Source: Linanthus parryae | Taxonomy: Eukaryota; Streptophyta; Magnoliopsida; Ericales; Polemoniaceae | Length of the DNA: 64,000 nucleotides | Direction: 5' to 3' | NCBI GenBank assembly: GCA_023055425.1 | Contig: JALGPY010000007.1 | Span: 21,958,001-22,022,000, forward strand | In this document: piece after piece, positions 52,921 through 63,823 of the stretch | Numbering within the stretch: the stretch's first letter is position 1 | Layout of the letters: the number at the start of each line of letters is the position of its first letter | Program-made: the position numbers and the translations under genes | Notes under the pieces: model-generated | What the model was told of the DNA's origin: nothing | The model's database searches: none | What the model saw: only the letters and a program-made list of their open reading frames with translations

Positions 52921-53494
52921 TCAACTTCTCTCACAAGGGATAATATCGATCAATTACGTAAAGTTAAAGAAAAATATAGCGGATCCGCTGACCAAAGGTC
53001 TACCAAGAGAATTAGTTGTGAGTTTTTCAGAGGAATGGGGCTAAATACTATCTCGCAAGAGTTGCAAAATAGAGGCAAACCCAATCTAGGTGACTGGAGA
53101 TCCCAAGAACTAGGTTCAAAAGGGACAACCTAACTATACGTTCAAATAACAAATCACTCATAAATGGAAACTACGTTTCAATCCCATTCCTAGAGCGAAG
53201 AGTGATAGGATCATGGTAAGCAATGCTTTTAATGAGATCACACGTTAAGAAGAGTATGGATTGATACCCTTAAATGTGTGTCACCTATGTGAGTAGGAAC
53301 TGGGGCCGGTTCTAGGAAGATGAAAAGGCCAAACTCCTCTAAAGACTACTCATGAAGACCAATAAAAGTGTTTCAAGGTCAAAATGAACACAACCATGAG
53401 AACCAACTATGTTTGATAATTAGTTGTATGGTTACTATCGACAAGGTATACGATACGGCAAAGCAGTTCAAAGCGCTTCGCACACTATCTAGCC
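52921..53494 (+). pseudogene. copia-2 RNase H end and 3' untranslated region
   Basis: Immediately after Tat-1 the frame continues LLSQGIISINYVKLKKNIAD, then PLTKGLPRELV, the standard copia C-terminus. Non-coding sequence follows to 53494, where the Tat-2 LTR begins. No purine tract or LTR is seen before that point. Confidence 0.82.
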
Positions 53495-54119
53495 TGTCGT
53501 AGATAGTGCTTTCTGAACAGACAGATCTTAGCCACGTGGCAATCATCTAGCACACCATATTGTGCTCCACACACACTGGATCACCAGCTGCGCTGATCCA
53601 CGTGGGGGCTGAGACAGGGCCCTCGCATACCACTGCACGGTACTTGTAGGGACTTAGTGGTTTGGAGGCTAGAGTAAGTCCTGTCGCGTGCGAGCCAAGC
53701 CCGCACGCGAACCCTAGTAACTGCTTTTGAGAGATTTATGGCACGAGCTCCATAAACCCGGTCAATCCGATCAAACCCGGTCAACCCCATAACGGTTCTG
53801 GTATACGCGGATAACGTGCTGTAACGGTCCCTATATACGCGGACGGACGTGCCGTTGTGGTTAAGCTAATTAAGCCGCCATTGATGGGGGCATTAACCAC
53901 ACTAAAACGGTCACATTCTCTGTTATATATAGATCGTTAACCCTTCCATACAAGGGGACACATCAGATATACGCGGAAGCTCTGCCAAACCTCTGTCTCT
54001 CTCTCATACAGTGCTATTGCCTTACTCTCTCCCTATACAAACCAACATCTCCTGTGCCATTTTCTATTCTATGCCTTTGGTGTACACATGATTCTCTCTG
54101 CAGGATTCTCTTGTGCACA
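53495..54119 (+). repeat. Tat-2 5' LTR
   Basis: Begins TGTCGTAGATAGTGC and ends CTTGTGCACA. It aligns with the Tat-1 LTRs throughout, with many differences. It keeps both CACGTG boxes, the TATA box (TTATATATAG, 53933-53942) and both hairpins. Confidence 0.9.
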
Positions 54120-54122
54120 TTT

Positions 54123-54140
54123 TGGTGAACCCGATGTGAA
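54123..54140 (+). other. Tat-2 primer-binding site for tRNA-Trp
   Basis: TGGTGAACCCGATGTGAA, one transition away from the Tat-1 site and from the tRNA-Trp complement. Confidence 0.72.
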
Positions 54141-54159
54141 CTTACCATTGCAAGCAACC

Positions 54160-56772
54160 ATGTCTCATGAGGATGATGTCAGTAACAGATCGCCTTCCAC
54201 GGAGACCACTTCGGGGGAGGAGGGCCGCCGTACTCCTACAGCTACCGGTGAAGCTCCGACGCTAGAGGCCTTCGACTCCACCATCCAGAATCAGGCGAAG
54301 GCTCTCAAAGCTCAATCCGCACAGCTAGAACGGATAATGGCTGTCCTGGGGACTCTCGCTCCAAACCCCACACCAGCCACCACCGTCTCTCAGGGAGGAG
54401 GAGCCTCCACCACTCAAGGATTGGGAGTGTCGACCACACCACCCAATCCTAACCTGCAAACTCCACCGGCAGCTACGTAGCTACCCTCAATTCAGGGGCC
54501 AACAGCTCAAATGTTGCCTCTTGCTACTCATACTCCTCAACCCCCAACTTTGGTACATAATCCGGCCTCACAGTATCCCTTGCCTCTTCCAACGGCAACA
54601 TGGGGTAACGTGAATTCACAATATGTCCCTAGCCCTCCTGCGACATATGTGTCGCCTCCGCCTGCGGCAACCCCTCCTCCCGCTGCCGAGGGAAGTGCTC
54701 CGGAGTGTATGACGTCACTGCAACGGCGCATAGACACTATTCTGGCTCACCAATCGTTCACGGATACCATCATCCCGAAGCTTGACAACGACCCGCCTAT
54801 TCCACGGGAGATCTACCTCATGCCTAACCCTGCTGGATACAAGGCTCCTAAATGGGACAAGTTCGAAGATGTCAATGGGAACGCCCATGAGCATGTCATG
54901 CGCTTCATTGATGTAATGGGGCCGTATGGGGCTGATCCTAAGCTGCTGATGCGCGAGTTCCTGAAATCCTTGGGGAACGTGGCCTACAAACGGTACAGGA
55001 CGTTGGAAGCCGGATTCGTGAAGACCTGGGACGACATGGTCCATAAGTTTTACACTAAGTTCTTCCAAATGGAGGAAACGGTGACGATGATTCATCTCTC
55101 GCGTATGTATCAGAAGCGCGAGGAGGATGGAATAACATTCATCAAGAAGTTCAGGGCCAAGTCCTTGCAATGCAAAGATGTGATACTCGAAAGCAGACTC
55201 GTGGAGATATGCCTGCAATGCATGCGAGATGAGTACAAAGGTATGCTTATCAATCTGCAGACACCTACATTTTCGAAGCTAATCGAATGAACGAAGAACA
55301 TCGAGCCTATAGTAGAGAGGCAGAAAAAGAGGAACGCCCCTGAGAGATCCTCGGGTGGAACCACTTTCAAAATTGGGAGATTCAGCTACAAGAGAGCACG
55401 TGAGGCTGAAGTAAATACAGTCTCGCCCCAAAAGCAGCCGAAGGTAGTGAACTTTGATGCGCCACCACTGCCATGTTCGGTAGAGGAAGCAAGCGACCTT
55501 TGCAGACAATGGCGTAAGAACGGTATCCTGCCGCCGCTCGAAAAAGCACCCTCTAGGGAGATGGTGAGGGACCCGAAGTGGTGCGAATGTCACGGAAAGG
55601 TCATGCATCCCACGGCTGACTGCAAGAAGCTCATAATCATGGTAAGCTAAAAGATGAAAAATGGCGAACTGATCGTCAGTGATCAAAGGCAGGATGTGCG
55701 AAACAATCCACTCCCTGCCCATGCAGAGCAAGAGTCGAAAGGCAAAGAGGTCGCCATGATCTCGATTGTGGACCTTGAAGAGGTTGCGGAGGATGGTCTA
55801 CCCATCATTGCCGATATCCACGACGAAGAGGACTACAGCATAGACACGGAGGACGAACGTGCCGATCGAATGAGGGGATCGCATGGGTTCAGCAGGTTCT
55901 TCGATGAGATGAATTTCTCAGAGAAATGCCGGAAGGAGATGACAAAGGCGATCCTGAGGATAGAAGAAGATTACGAAGAGGATATCGTAGTCTCCAATGG
56001 AAAGGTTGTCAGGGCGTCTCGCTCGACAGCAAAGGTCATAACCTTCTCCGCAGATGACAAAAAGACAGACGAGAGCCACCAGAAGCCTCTGTACGTAACA
56101 GCAATCATCAATGGGGTGGAGTTCAAAAGAGCGTTCGTTGATGGAGGAGCAGCAGTTAATGTTGTTTCGCTCCATACTCTGAAGTTAGCAGGAATTCCAG
56201 AGCACAAGATCGTCAAGCGTCCATCCCCGCTGATGGGATTCGGAAGCGATTCCAGAATGACGATAGGGTGGATCCGCCTGGGTGTCCAGATTGGCAAAAT
56301 CAAGTGTTCAGCAAAATTCTATGTCATAGATGCGAACACTACGTATCACATGATTATAGGCCGGGCTTGGATTTATCGCTTTGATGCTGTCCCTTCAACA
56401 GCTCACCAAGTGATGAAAGCCATTTGGAACGACAGAATAGTGGAGATACCAGCTTCGACAAATCCTTTCAACATGGATGAAGCGCATCTCAGTGAGGCTG
56501 GGTGGTTCACTGAGATGGCAGATGAGCAAACGCCGGGACCGTTCAACCCCACTCCTCTGCCCCGTTGGGAGGATATCAAAGATCAGTCACCCACAGGAGT
56601 GATGGTGACAAGAGAGGAAGCCAAGGAAAAGCCGTCTACGCGAGAAGAGGCGCCGCGGATCGCCTACCAGCGAAAGAATGTGTACACCCTGAAAAGGATA
56701 GCAAAACATGATCCTGAAGGCAAGGAAATAGAGAGCTTCTACGCCAACGGGAAGAAATGCTATCGCATATGA
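54160..56772 (+). pseudogene. Tat-2 gag-protease
   Basis: Starts MSHEDDVSNRSPSTETTS at 54160. The linker is Pro-rich, and the capsid (IYLMPNPAGYKAPKWDKFED to FSKLIE) is followed by the Cys/His segment WCECHGKVMHPTADCKK. Protease is recognised by FVDGGAAVNVVS near 56135 and the later IIGRAWIYRFDAVPS. In-frame stops are TAG 54478, TGA 55288 and TAA 55648. The ORF ends with TGA at 56770 after KKCYRI, at the same place as in Tat-1. No frameshift is present, unlike Tat-1. Confidence 0.87.
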
Positions 56773-58800
56773 AGGTGCGCGGGGGTGTCCTCACGCGAGC
56801 ATGGGGATATCCCTGAGCAAATCAATCAAATTGAGCAGGTTTTCGAATCAGACAAATCAATGCCAAGCGTTCTAGAGGAGAAACTCAAAGAAGCACCCGA
56901 ATGCATGGAGGACAAGCCCAGACCACAAAAGCAGGAGCTAAATGAGGTATTCCTAAGCCCGAGCGAAGAAAAGAAGAGGCCAGTCTTTCTAAGTGCGGAC
57001 CTCGCAGGTGAGGAGGAGGAAAGATTGCTACAAATCTTGACTGAATACAAAAATGTGTTCGCATGGGAGTATGATGAGATGCCCGGCCTGGATACGAGCA
57101 TCACCATGCACCGGTTGGACGTAATCCCAGGATCCAAATCGGTGAAGCAGAGCACAAGAAGCTTTAGGCCGGAGCTCAGCGTGAAAATTAAGCAGGAAAT
57201 TGTCAAACTCCTTGATGCCAAATTCATAGAGCCAAATCACCATCCCACATGGTTGGCCAAAATTGTGCCAGTAGTAAAGAAGAATGGGCAACTTCGCATT
57301 TGTGTAGACTTCCGGGATCTTAATCGCTTCTGTCCCAAGGATGATTTTCCACTCCCCAACATCGACTTACTTATCGATTCAACCGCGGGTCATCGCATGT
57401 TCAGCTTCATGGGCGGATTCAGTGGGTATAATCAGATCAAGATGGACCCCGAAGATGCACGAAAAACCGCATTCATCACCCCGGTGGGAGTCTTCAATTA
57501 TACGGTTATGCCTTTTGGCCTCAAAAACGCAGGTGCGACTTACCAGCGGGCCATGATGGCCCTGTTTCACGACATGATGCACAAGGAAGTAGAATTCTAC
57601 GTGGATGACTTAGTCGTCAAATCCAAGGAGGAGGCAGACCATCTGGGGGATTTGCGAAAAGTGTTCAACAGATGCAGAAGCTTTCAATTAAAGATGAACC
57701 CCATGAAGTGCGCATTCGGGGTAACATCGGGGAAGTTCTTGGGATGTGTGGTACATCGTAAAGGAATAGAGCCTGATCCTGCGAAAGTATCGGCCATCAC
57801 TAACATGACGGCGCCGCATAACCAAAGTACCTTGAAAACCTTCTTGGGAAAGCTATCCTATCTGCGAAGGTTCGTCCCGGCGATCGCCGAAATCACCTAC
57901 TGTTTCAGCGATCTTCTCAAGAAAGATGCTGTATACAACTGGACTACAGAGCACGAGGCTGCGTTCGGAAAACTAAAGGAGCTGCTGACATCGTCAAAAG
58001 TAATGATCGCACCTCAGCTTCGATCACCACTCTTGTTGTATCTGACGTCAACAAGGAGGTCTATAGGGGCACTCCTAGCTCAAGAGTATGAGGGTCAAGA
58101 AAGGCCCATCTACTACATCTCTCGCATAGCGCAGCCCGCAGAATCAAGGTACACGGACATCGAGCGACATTGCCTTGCCTTATTCTTTGTAATAGAGAAG
58201 TTGAGACACTACTTTGCTTCGCACAAAGTAGTAGTGGTCACAAAGAGTGATCCTATACGGTATCTTCTGACTCACACCACTCCTGGGGGAAGATTGGCAA
58301 AATGGTATATGACCATTTCTCAATATGACATTACATGTGTTCGACCCCGGGCGATCAAGTTGCAAGCGGTAGCGGATTTGCTAGCACAGTTCCCTGATAA
58401 CAGTCATGAGCCTCTGATTGAAGAAGAATTGGAGGGACCTGAAATCTACGCAGTTGAGCTGCCCTATTGGACGCTCCACTTCGATGGCTCGTCAACAAGG
58501 AAAGGTGGAGGCAGTGGAATAGTCTTGACCAAACCAGATGGAGAGGTCATACAGATGTCCGCAAAGCTTGACTTCGCAGTCACCAACAACGAAGCATAGT
58601 ATGAAGCCCTCATCGCAGGACTTCGCGCGGCAAGGGCCCTAGAAGTAAGCAATCTGACGGTTATGGGGGACTCCAAGCTAATCGTCAAACAAGCCTCGGG
58701 CGAGTATGGTTTGAAGGAGATAAACCTATTGCCTTACCAGACCTTAGTACAAAAACTGGTGCAACAGTTCTGCGACGTTAGATACGAGCACAAACCCTGA
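56773..58800 (+). pseudogene. Tat-2 reverse transcriptase, RNase H and second RNase H
   Basis: Continues in the same frame directly after the TGA. RT motifs: WLAKIVPVVKKNGQLRICVD, FMGGFSGYNQI, VMPFGLKNAGATYQR and an intact catalytic box FYVDDLVVKS. RNase H: GALLAQEYEGQERPIYYISR, DIERHC. The second RNase H begins LHFDGSSTRKGG and continues past a TAG (58597) to GDSKLIV. A TGA at 58798 precedes the last motif (HADALATLG). The RT itself shows no lesion between 56773 and 58596. Confidence 0.88.
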
Positions 58801-60507
58801 ACGGACAATAGGCATGCTGATGCTTTAGCTACCTTGGGATCCAAGGTTAGTGCAGACAAATGTCCCGCGAGAATCTCGATTGAAGTGCGAACATCCTCGA
58901 CGTTGACAGAGGACGCGTGCGACGAATGCATGGATGATGCGGACTGGAGAAATTCAATCTTACGGGCCATCGCGGAAGGCACGAGCAACGAGAATTGGGC
59001 ATCCACAAAGGGATATTGCATACATGACAACACCCTCTACTACAAGGGTCCTGGCGGAATACTCATGCGATGTGTCTCGGAGCAGGAAGGACAAGCGCTG
59101 TTAGAAAAGATTCACCAACATGTTTGCGGAGAAAGTGAGGTGTCAATCTATCGGAAAGCCCAGAGGTATGGCATTCATTGGCCGGACATGTCAACGGCCG
59201 CAACGTTGATTCAAGGAAATTGCGAGAGTTGCGCACTGATCAAAGACTCTCTATCAATTGCTCTGACCGACGATGATGTGGATTGGAGGAAACCACTCTT
59301 TGACTTTCTCACACAGGGTATTGTGCCTGAGTCGAGAAAAGAGGCCGAGAAACTAAAGAGAAAAGCAGCACGATATGTGGTGCAAGAAAATCTGCTTTGG
59401 CGAAGGGGCCATGAAGGCAACCTGTTGCGATGTCTAGACAGCAAGGAAGCACAAGAGGTGATGGACCTTTCTCATCAAGTGGAACATCAGGGAGGTGCGA
59501 AGTTATGCAGACAGCTCCTCTCGGCTGGTTACTTCTGGCCCACCATGGAGGCAGATTGCCGCACTAAAGTAAGACGCTGCCAGGAGTGCCAATTCAAAGG
59601 GAATCTAGTGCACGCTCCTGCCGTAGATCTACATGCGTTGGGAACACCGTGGCCGTTCCATATATGGGCTTTGGATTTTGTTGGTCCCATTCGACCAACC
59701 TCGCACGGGAATCATTTCATTCTCACCGCGACCGAGTTGTTCACCAAGTGGGTAGAAGCAATACCACTAAAAACAGCAAATGCGCTAGCCGTGGTCCATT
59801 TCATCCAAGAAAGCATCATATGCAGGTTCGGAATTCCAAACACCATTCTCTCGGATAATGGCACCCCCTTTGTTAATTGCCAGGTGGCCGCAAAGCTAGC
59901 AGAGTACAACATAAGGCAGATATGCTCTACCCCATACTACCCGAAGGGGAATGGGCAAGCAGAAGCAACCAACAAGACGTTATTAAGGATCTTGAGCAAG
60001 ATGGTGGCAGATGACCACAAGAAATAGGCTGATTCTTTGAACATAGCCTTGTGGGCCTATCGGACTTCTCCAAGGACGCCCACAGGAGTTTCGCCATTTC
60101 TTTTATGCTATGGAGCTGAAGCTGTGGTACCTGCGGAAGTGAAGGTCAATTCTGCAAGGTTGGCTTTTCATGCATTATATAACAACCAACGCGATCATGA
60201 CTTGGTCCTGTTAGAAGAGAAGCGGGAGCAAGCTAAAAGGACTAATAAACGATACCAAGAAAGGATCGCTCGTGCGTACAACAAGACAGTCCAACGTCGA
60301 GATTTCGCAGTTGGAGATTTGGTCTTGCGCACGTCTGACCATTGCATGCGAGAGGCAACTCACCCAAAGTTCGCAGCCAATTGGGAAGGACCCTTTGAAG
60401 TCACAGAAGTCTTTAACAGTGGCTACTGCAACATACAGAGGTTACATGGAACGACCTCAACCCCAAACTCAGTCAACATGCGTTGGATTAAGAAGTATTA
60501 TCCTTAA
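58801..60507 (+). pseudogene. Tat-2 integrase
   Basis: The zinc domain HQGGAKLCRQLL...CQECQ, the catalytic core with ALDFVGPIRP, SDNGTPFVN and GNGQAEATNKT, and the C-terminal NWEGPFEVTEV and MRWIKKYYP are all present. One internal TAG (60025) replaces the Trp codon expected after DDHKK. The natural stop is TAA at 60505. Otherwise fully open, in the same frame as gag and RT. Confidence 0.88.
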
Positions 60508-60703
60508 CTCCTTTCATTATATGCGTTAGATTACGTCTGCCTTATGCTCTGCATTGCTAGAACTTGTGCATCCTCTCTCCCATACGAGGGAAGTGTAATT
60601 TCATCTCTCCCATATGAGAGTGTTCTATAATAAAAAGACTTCTCCCAAATGGGAAGAACTTTATGATTTCAGCTGCCCTTATCGCTTTATTTATCTATAT
60701 ATT

Positions 60704-61262
60704 TTAAGCCTATCTGCCATGATAGCAGCCGATGCGAATACGATCTTAACTGATCTTTTAAGCCTATCTGCCATGATAGCAGCCTATGCGAATATGATCT
60801 TAATTGATCTTTTAAGCCTATCTGCCATGATAGCAGCCTATGCGAACACGATCTTAAGTGATCTTTTAAGCCTATCTGCCATGATAGCAGCCTATGCAAA
60901 TATGATCTCAAAATGATCCTTAAGCCTATCTGCCATGATAGCAGCCTATACGAATATGATCTTAATTGATCTTTTAAGCCTATCTGCCATGATAGCAGCC
61001 TATGCGAATACGATCTTAAGTGATCTTTTAAGCCTATCTGCCATGATAGCAGCCTATGCGAATACTATCTCAAAATGATCCTTAAGCCTATCTGCCATGA
61101 TAGCAGCATTATGCGAATATGATCTTAAGTGATCTACAAAAGCCTATCTGTCGAGATAGCACCTGTACTTGAGTCTAATCTTAAGTAAATCTCAAGCCTA
61201 TCTGCCAAGATAGCAAAGCTATGTAAATGCGATTTCGAACGAGCTAAAATCATATCTGCAAA
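60704..61262. repeat. Tat-2 post-pol tandem repeats, about ten units of 54 bp
   Basis: The unit begins TTAAGCCTATCTGCCATGAT, contains the dyad CTATC-N6-GATAG and ends with GATCTTAAGTGATCT. Units start near 60706, 60759, 60813, 60867, 60921, 60975, 61029, 61083, 61140 and 61192; the last two are diverged. It corresponds to the 52-bp array in Tat-1, but the units are more homogeneous, so it has expanded separately. A 100-codon ORF across it (60614-60916) is a by-product. Confidence 0.9.
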
Positions 61263-61842
61263 TCTATCTGACGGATAGCAAATCATAGCAACAATGCAAA
61301 GTGTGAAAACAACACTACAAAAGGCGAAATTCGCCAACACGCATGCGAAATTGTAATTTGTTGGAACAAGAACAGCAAATCATACAAAGCGATTTATCGT
61401 TATGAGTCAAAATGACTTACAATTTATCTGTCTAGATAGCAGCTTACAAGAGAAAAGCTCAGACCAAGGTAATTACGCAGCCAACATGGCTTAAAATGCA
61501 TCTAAATAGTAACTTACAAGCGGAAGTTACACATCGGGGGAATCCTAACTAAAAAAGGATCGACCTAACGGTCCTAGCAGAAGCTATGCGATACGACGAT
61601 CTGCGACCAAAGATCTGTAGCAAGTAGGGTGCTCCTATGAAAAGAACGGCCTACTAACACTACAAGACCTATGCGACGCTATGTTCAAGATCCCAGGATC
61701 TGACAAGGCCTCTGTCTGATCAACACCCCAAGAGATGTGCCTGAGGAACCACCTGTTCCGGCGTAGAACAGGCAAGCAACAACTCCTAGGTCAAGATGCT
61801 CCTTGTCCACGGAGACGAGCACAATGGCTCGCCACCCTGAGC
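61263..61842. other. Tat-2 region between repeats and antisense ORFs
   Basis: Corresponds to 45964-46231 of Tat-1 plus extra sequence. It has a further ATCTGTCTAGATAGCAGC unit near 61425. No coding sequence supported. Confidence 0.5.
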
Positions 61843-62190
61843 TCAAGAACGTGGTGGCGAAAGATCATCCTCCGGGCAAGCTAGAGGAGAAATCCACCGT
61901 TCATTACGAACCGGTAAAAAGGCCAGTACGGCGCTGCACCTCGCCGGGAGGCGGCCGGAAACATGACCTGCAAACATAATAGACGAAGAAAATTCTTCGA
62001 GCAAACATGAGGTATTCTCTGCATCTTCTTTATGATAGTTATAAAGAGCAATAAGCCTTGTAAAGCAGATCTTGGAAGCTATTTCTATGGCACAAAGCAC
62101 AAACTCATGTTTCACAACTTGAAGCTGCCATGAATCAACGAAAGACAAGCGTTGAAGCCAACAGTCGTAAGGACTCACGGCAAGCCACAT
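61843..62190 (-). CDS. Tat-2 second antisense ORF region, unrecognised
   Basis: MWLAVSPYDCWLQRLSFVDS and HEFVLCAIEIASKICF, then SSIMFAG, LPARCSAVLAFLPVRNERW and SPLACPEDD. It aligns with 46232-46770 of Tat-1 over its length. The shared TATTATGTTTGCAG before the last third could be a splice acceptor. No domain recognised. Confidence 0.45.
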   Translation of the reverse strand: MWLAVSPYDCWLQRLSFVDSWQLQVVKHEFVLCAIEIASKICFTRLIALYNYHKEDAENTSCLLEEFSSSIMFAGHVSGRLPARCSAVLAFLPVRNERWISPLACPEDDLSPPRS

Positions 62191-62623
62191 TGTGGGATGA
62201 AGAACCCAAGAAGCAGAAGGCAGGGTTTATATAGACCCTGTTGAGACTCTTCAGTTGCTTAGATGAGTCAGCAAAACTTGAAAAAAGGGTAAGAATCAAT
62301 CACTTACGCCTTGAAAAGAGGTAACAATCAATCAACCTACTAAAGGCTACGACGATTCAGTTGCGTATCCTAATTAATGACGGATGGTCATGATACGGAT
62401 GGACTTCCCAAGGAAAGCGTGCTTATCTAATGAGCAATTAGCGCGGAAATCAAGGCAGAATATCAATAGCTGACGTCATAATTGATATGCACAGAGATAC
62501 TCGAGCAAATCCCGGGAAGGGTAAAATTGGCATCCAAATTCTTTTTGAAAAAAAAAGGGGGAGAAACCTAGCAACATTACAGTAATTTTTTAGCATTTTT
62601 TCTCGACACAGATTTGCTATTTT

Positions 62624-62994
62624 TCAAAATAAGCCTTTGACCAGGGAGTCATTAGGAGTAAACTGACGTGAAAAATTTGCCACTTGCTCCACTTCTTGCT
62701 TCAATCGCTCGTAGTTGGCGGTCATTTCTGGGTGACTCTTTTGACAAGGCAAGCTGACGTGGACTAGCTTGCCTTGAACTTTGGCGTGAAGGTTTTGACA
62801 GATGCCGAAAAGCAACTCCGCGCTCTGAGGAGAGATGGTCGCAGGTGTGGCCGCAGATAGATGCTCCAAAACCCAGATGGCTTCAGTCAAAAACAGTCTT
62901 CTGTCGAAGGGCCCTATCTCCAGAGACCTCGCAAATGATTGAGGGTAGGAGAGGCGCATCCGAACTAGCCAGTCCACGTCAGCTTGCTTCAACC
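62624..62994 (-). pseudogene. Tat-2 antisense gene, exon 6
   Basis: The acceptor GCTTAG|G (62997-62995) keeps the frame with exon 5, giving EGTGLKQADVDWLVRMRLS, then FDRRLFLTEAIWVLEHLSA, a shortened coiled-coil part (NYERLKQEVEQV) and a stop after KGLF. About 40 residues present in Tat-1 between GKL and NYERL are missing. Confidence 0.65.
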
Positions 62995-63072
62995 CTAAGC
63001 AATGTTAAACCAAGTTAGACTATCGAACTTGTAAATGAAGAATGCAAGATGTGAATAACAATCGCGACATAC

Positions 63073-63562
63073 CAGTTCCTTCAAGGATCTCGCGCAAAGA
63101 AGGAATGCGCATTGCTGGGGCAGCTGAAGGCTGTCCTCGCTCCATTGCCCTCCTATCAGCTGCGAGCTCTAACTCTTCATAGTTGGTCGGAAGAGTATAA
63201 GCTGCACCGGGTGCGATTGCAGCTCCGACCTGCGAACTCCAAAAGTTCCACGCAGGAAGAGTCACTGCAGGCTCAGTCATCGCTGGAGGCATGGCAGCGG
63301 TAGAAGTTGCAGCCTGATCATGGATGCCTTCAGGTGCGATAGCATCAGCAGCATCCGCTTCTGTTTCCTTAGCTGCAACATGGGCATCTTCCTCCATCAA
63401 CACGGTCAGCTTCGACATCATCAGAAACTTCAATGATGTCCTCGAAGGTCTCTCCCACATACTCAGCAGCTGCGACGGGCTTCTCAGTGTGAGAACTCGA
63501 CACCGGTACATAGGATGCAGAAGGTTGATTCCTTTGTTCCAACATGGCTTCATCAGCATTGC
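63073..63562 (-). pseudogene. Tat-2 antisense gene, exon 5
   Basis: The acceptor TTGTATCGCAG and donor G|GTATGT are intact. It encodes NADEAMLEQRNQPSASY, EDIIEVSDDVEAD, an acidic part, AWNFWSSQVG, ELAADRRAMERGQPSA and IPSLREILEG. A two-base deletion near 63405 shifts the frame. It aligns with 47695-48418 of Tat-1. Confidence 0.65.
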
Positions 63563-63642
63563 CTGCGATACAAGATACGATGATGTGAGGTAACTTGTGT
63601 TGCATAATATTTTATTATCTTTGGTAAGCTAAGAGCGAGCAC

Positions 63643-63747
63643 CTCCACGCGAGGGTGGGATTGCAGTATCTTCGTCATATGCTAAGGATGCGGAACCTTG
63701 CCCTATTAATGTATCTTCATTAAGCATATCTTTAAGATGAGCGTGAC
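63643..63747 (-). pseudogene. Tat-2 antisense gene, exon 4
   Basis: A 105-base exon with acceptor CGCCCCAG and donor GTGGAG|GTGCTC. It encodes HAHLKDMLNEDTLIGQGSAS and IPPSRGG, matching exon 4 of Tat-1. Confidence 0.65.
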
Positions 63748-63823
63748 CTGGGGCGCGAAGAAACCAGTCATGATTATGTTTGGGTTACTAAGCCTAGTTC
63801 ACAAATATTGTTCAAATGTGTAC

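Larger units (their letters stand above)
33497..53494 (+). mobile_element. Ty1/copia retrotransposon (copia-2), split by Tat-1 and cut by Tat-2
   Basis: The plus strand carries an LTR/leader region, gag with a CCHC knuckle, a protease trace, integrase, reverse transcriptase and RNase H in copia order. RNase H is interrupted at 38384 by Tat-1 and resumes at 52921. The 3' untranslated region follows and is itself interrupted at 53495 by Tat-2, so the 3' LTR must lie beyond the window. The gag start and the KHKRKEM box resemble the Tnt1-like group. Stops, frameshifts and an internal LTR-derived replacement make it inactive. The left edge at 33497 (TGTTGGGAAC) is a best guess; the primer site was not identified. 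Confidence 0.85.

Noticed and set aside
60614..60916. 100-codon repetitive ORF as a repeat protein
   Set aside because: Exists only because the 54-bp repeat length is a multiple of three; the Tat-1 array does not preserve it.
45567..61262. CRISPR-like array
   Set aside because: Units are contiguous tandem repeats without spacers, in a plant retrotransposon.
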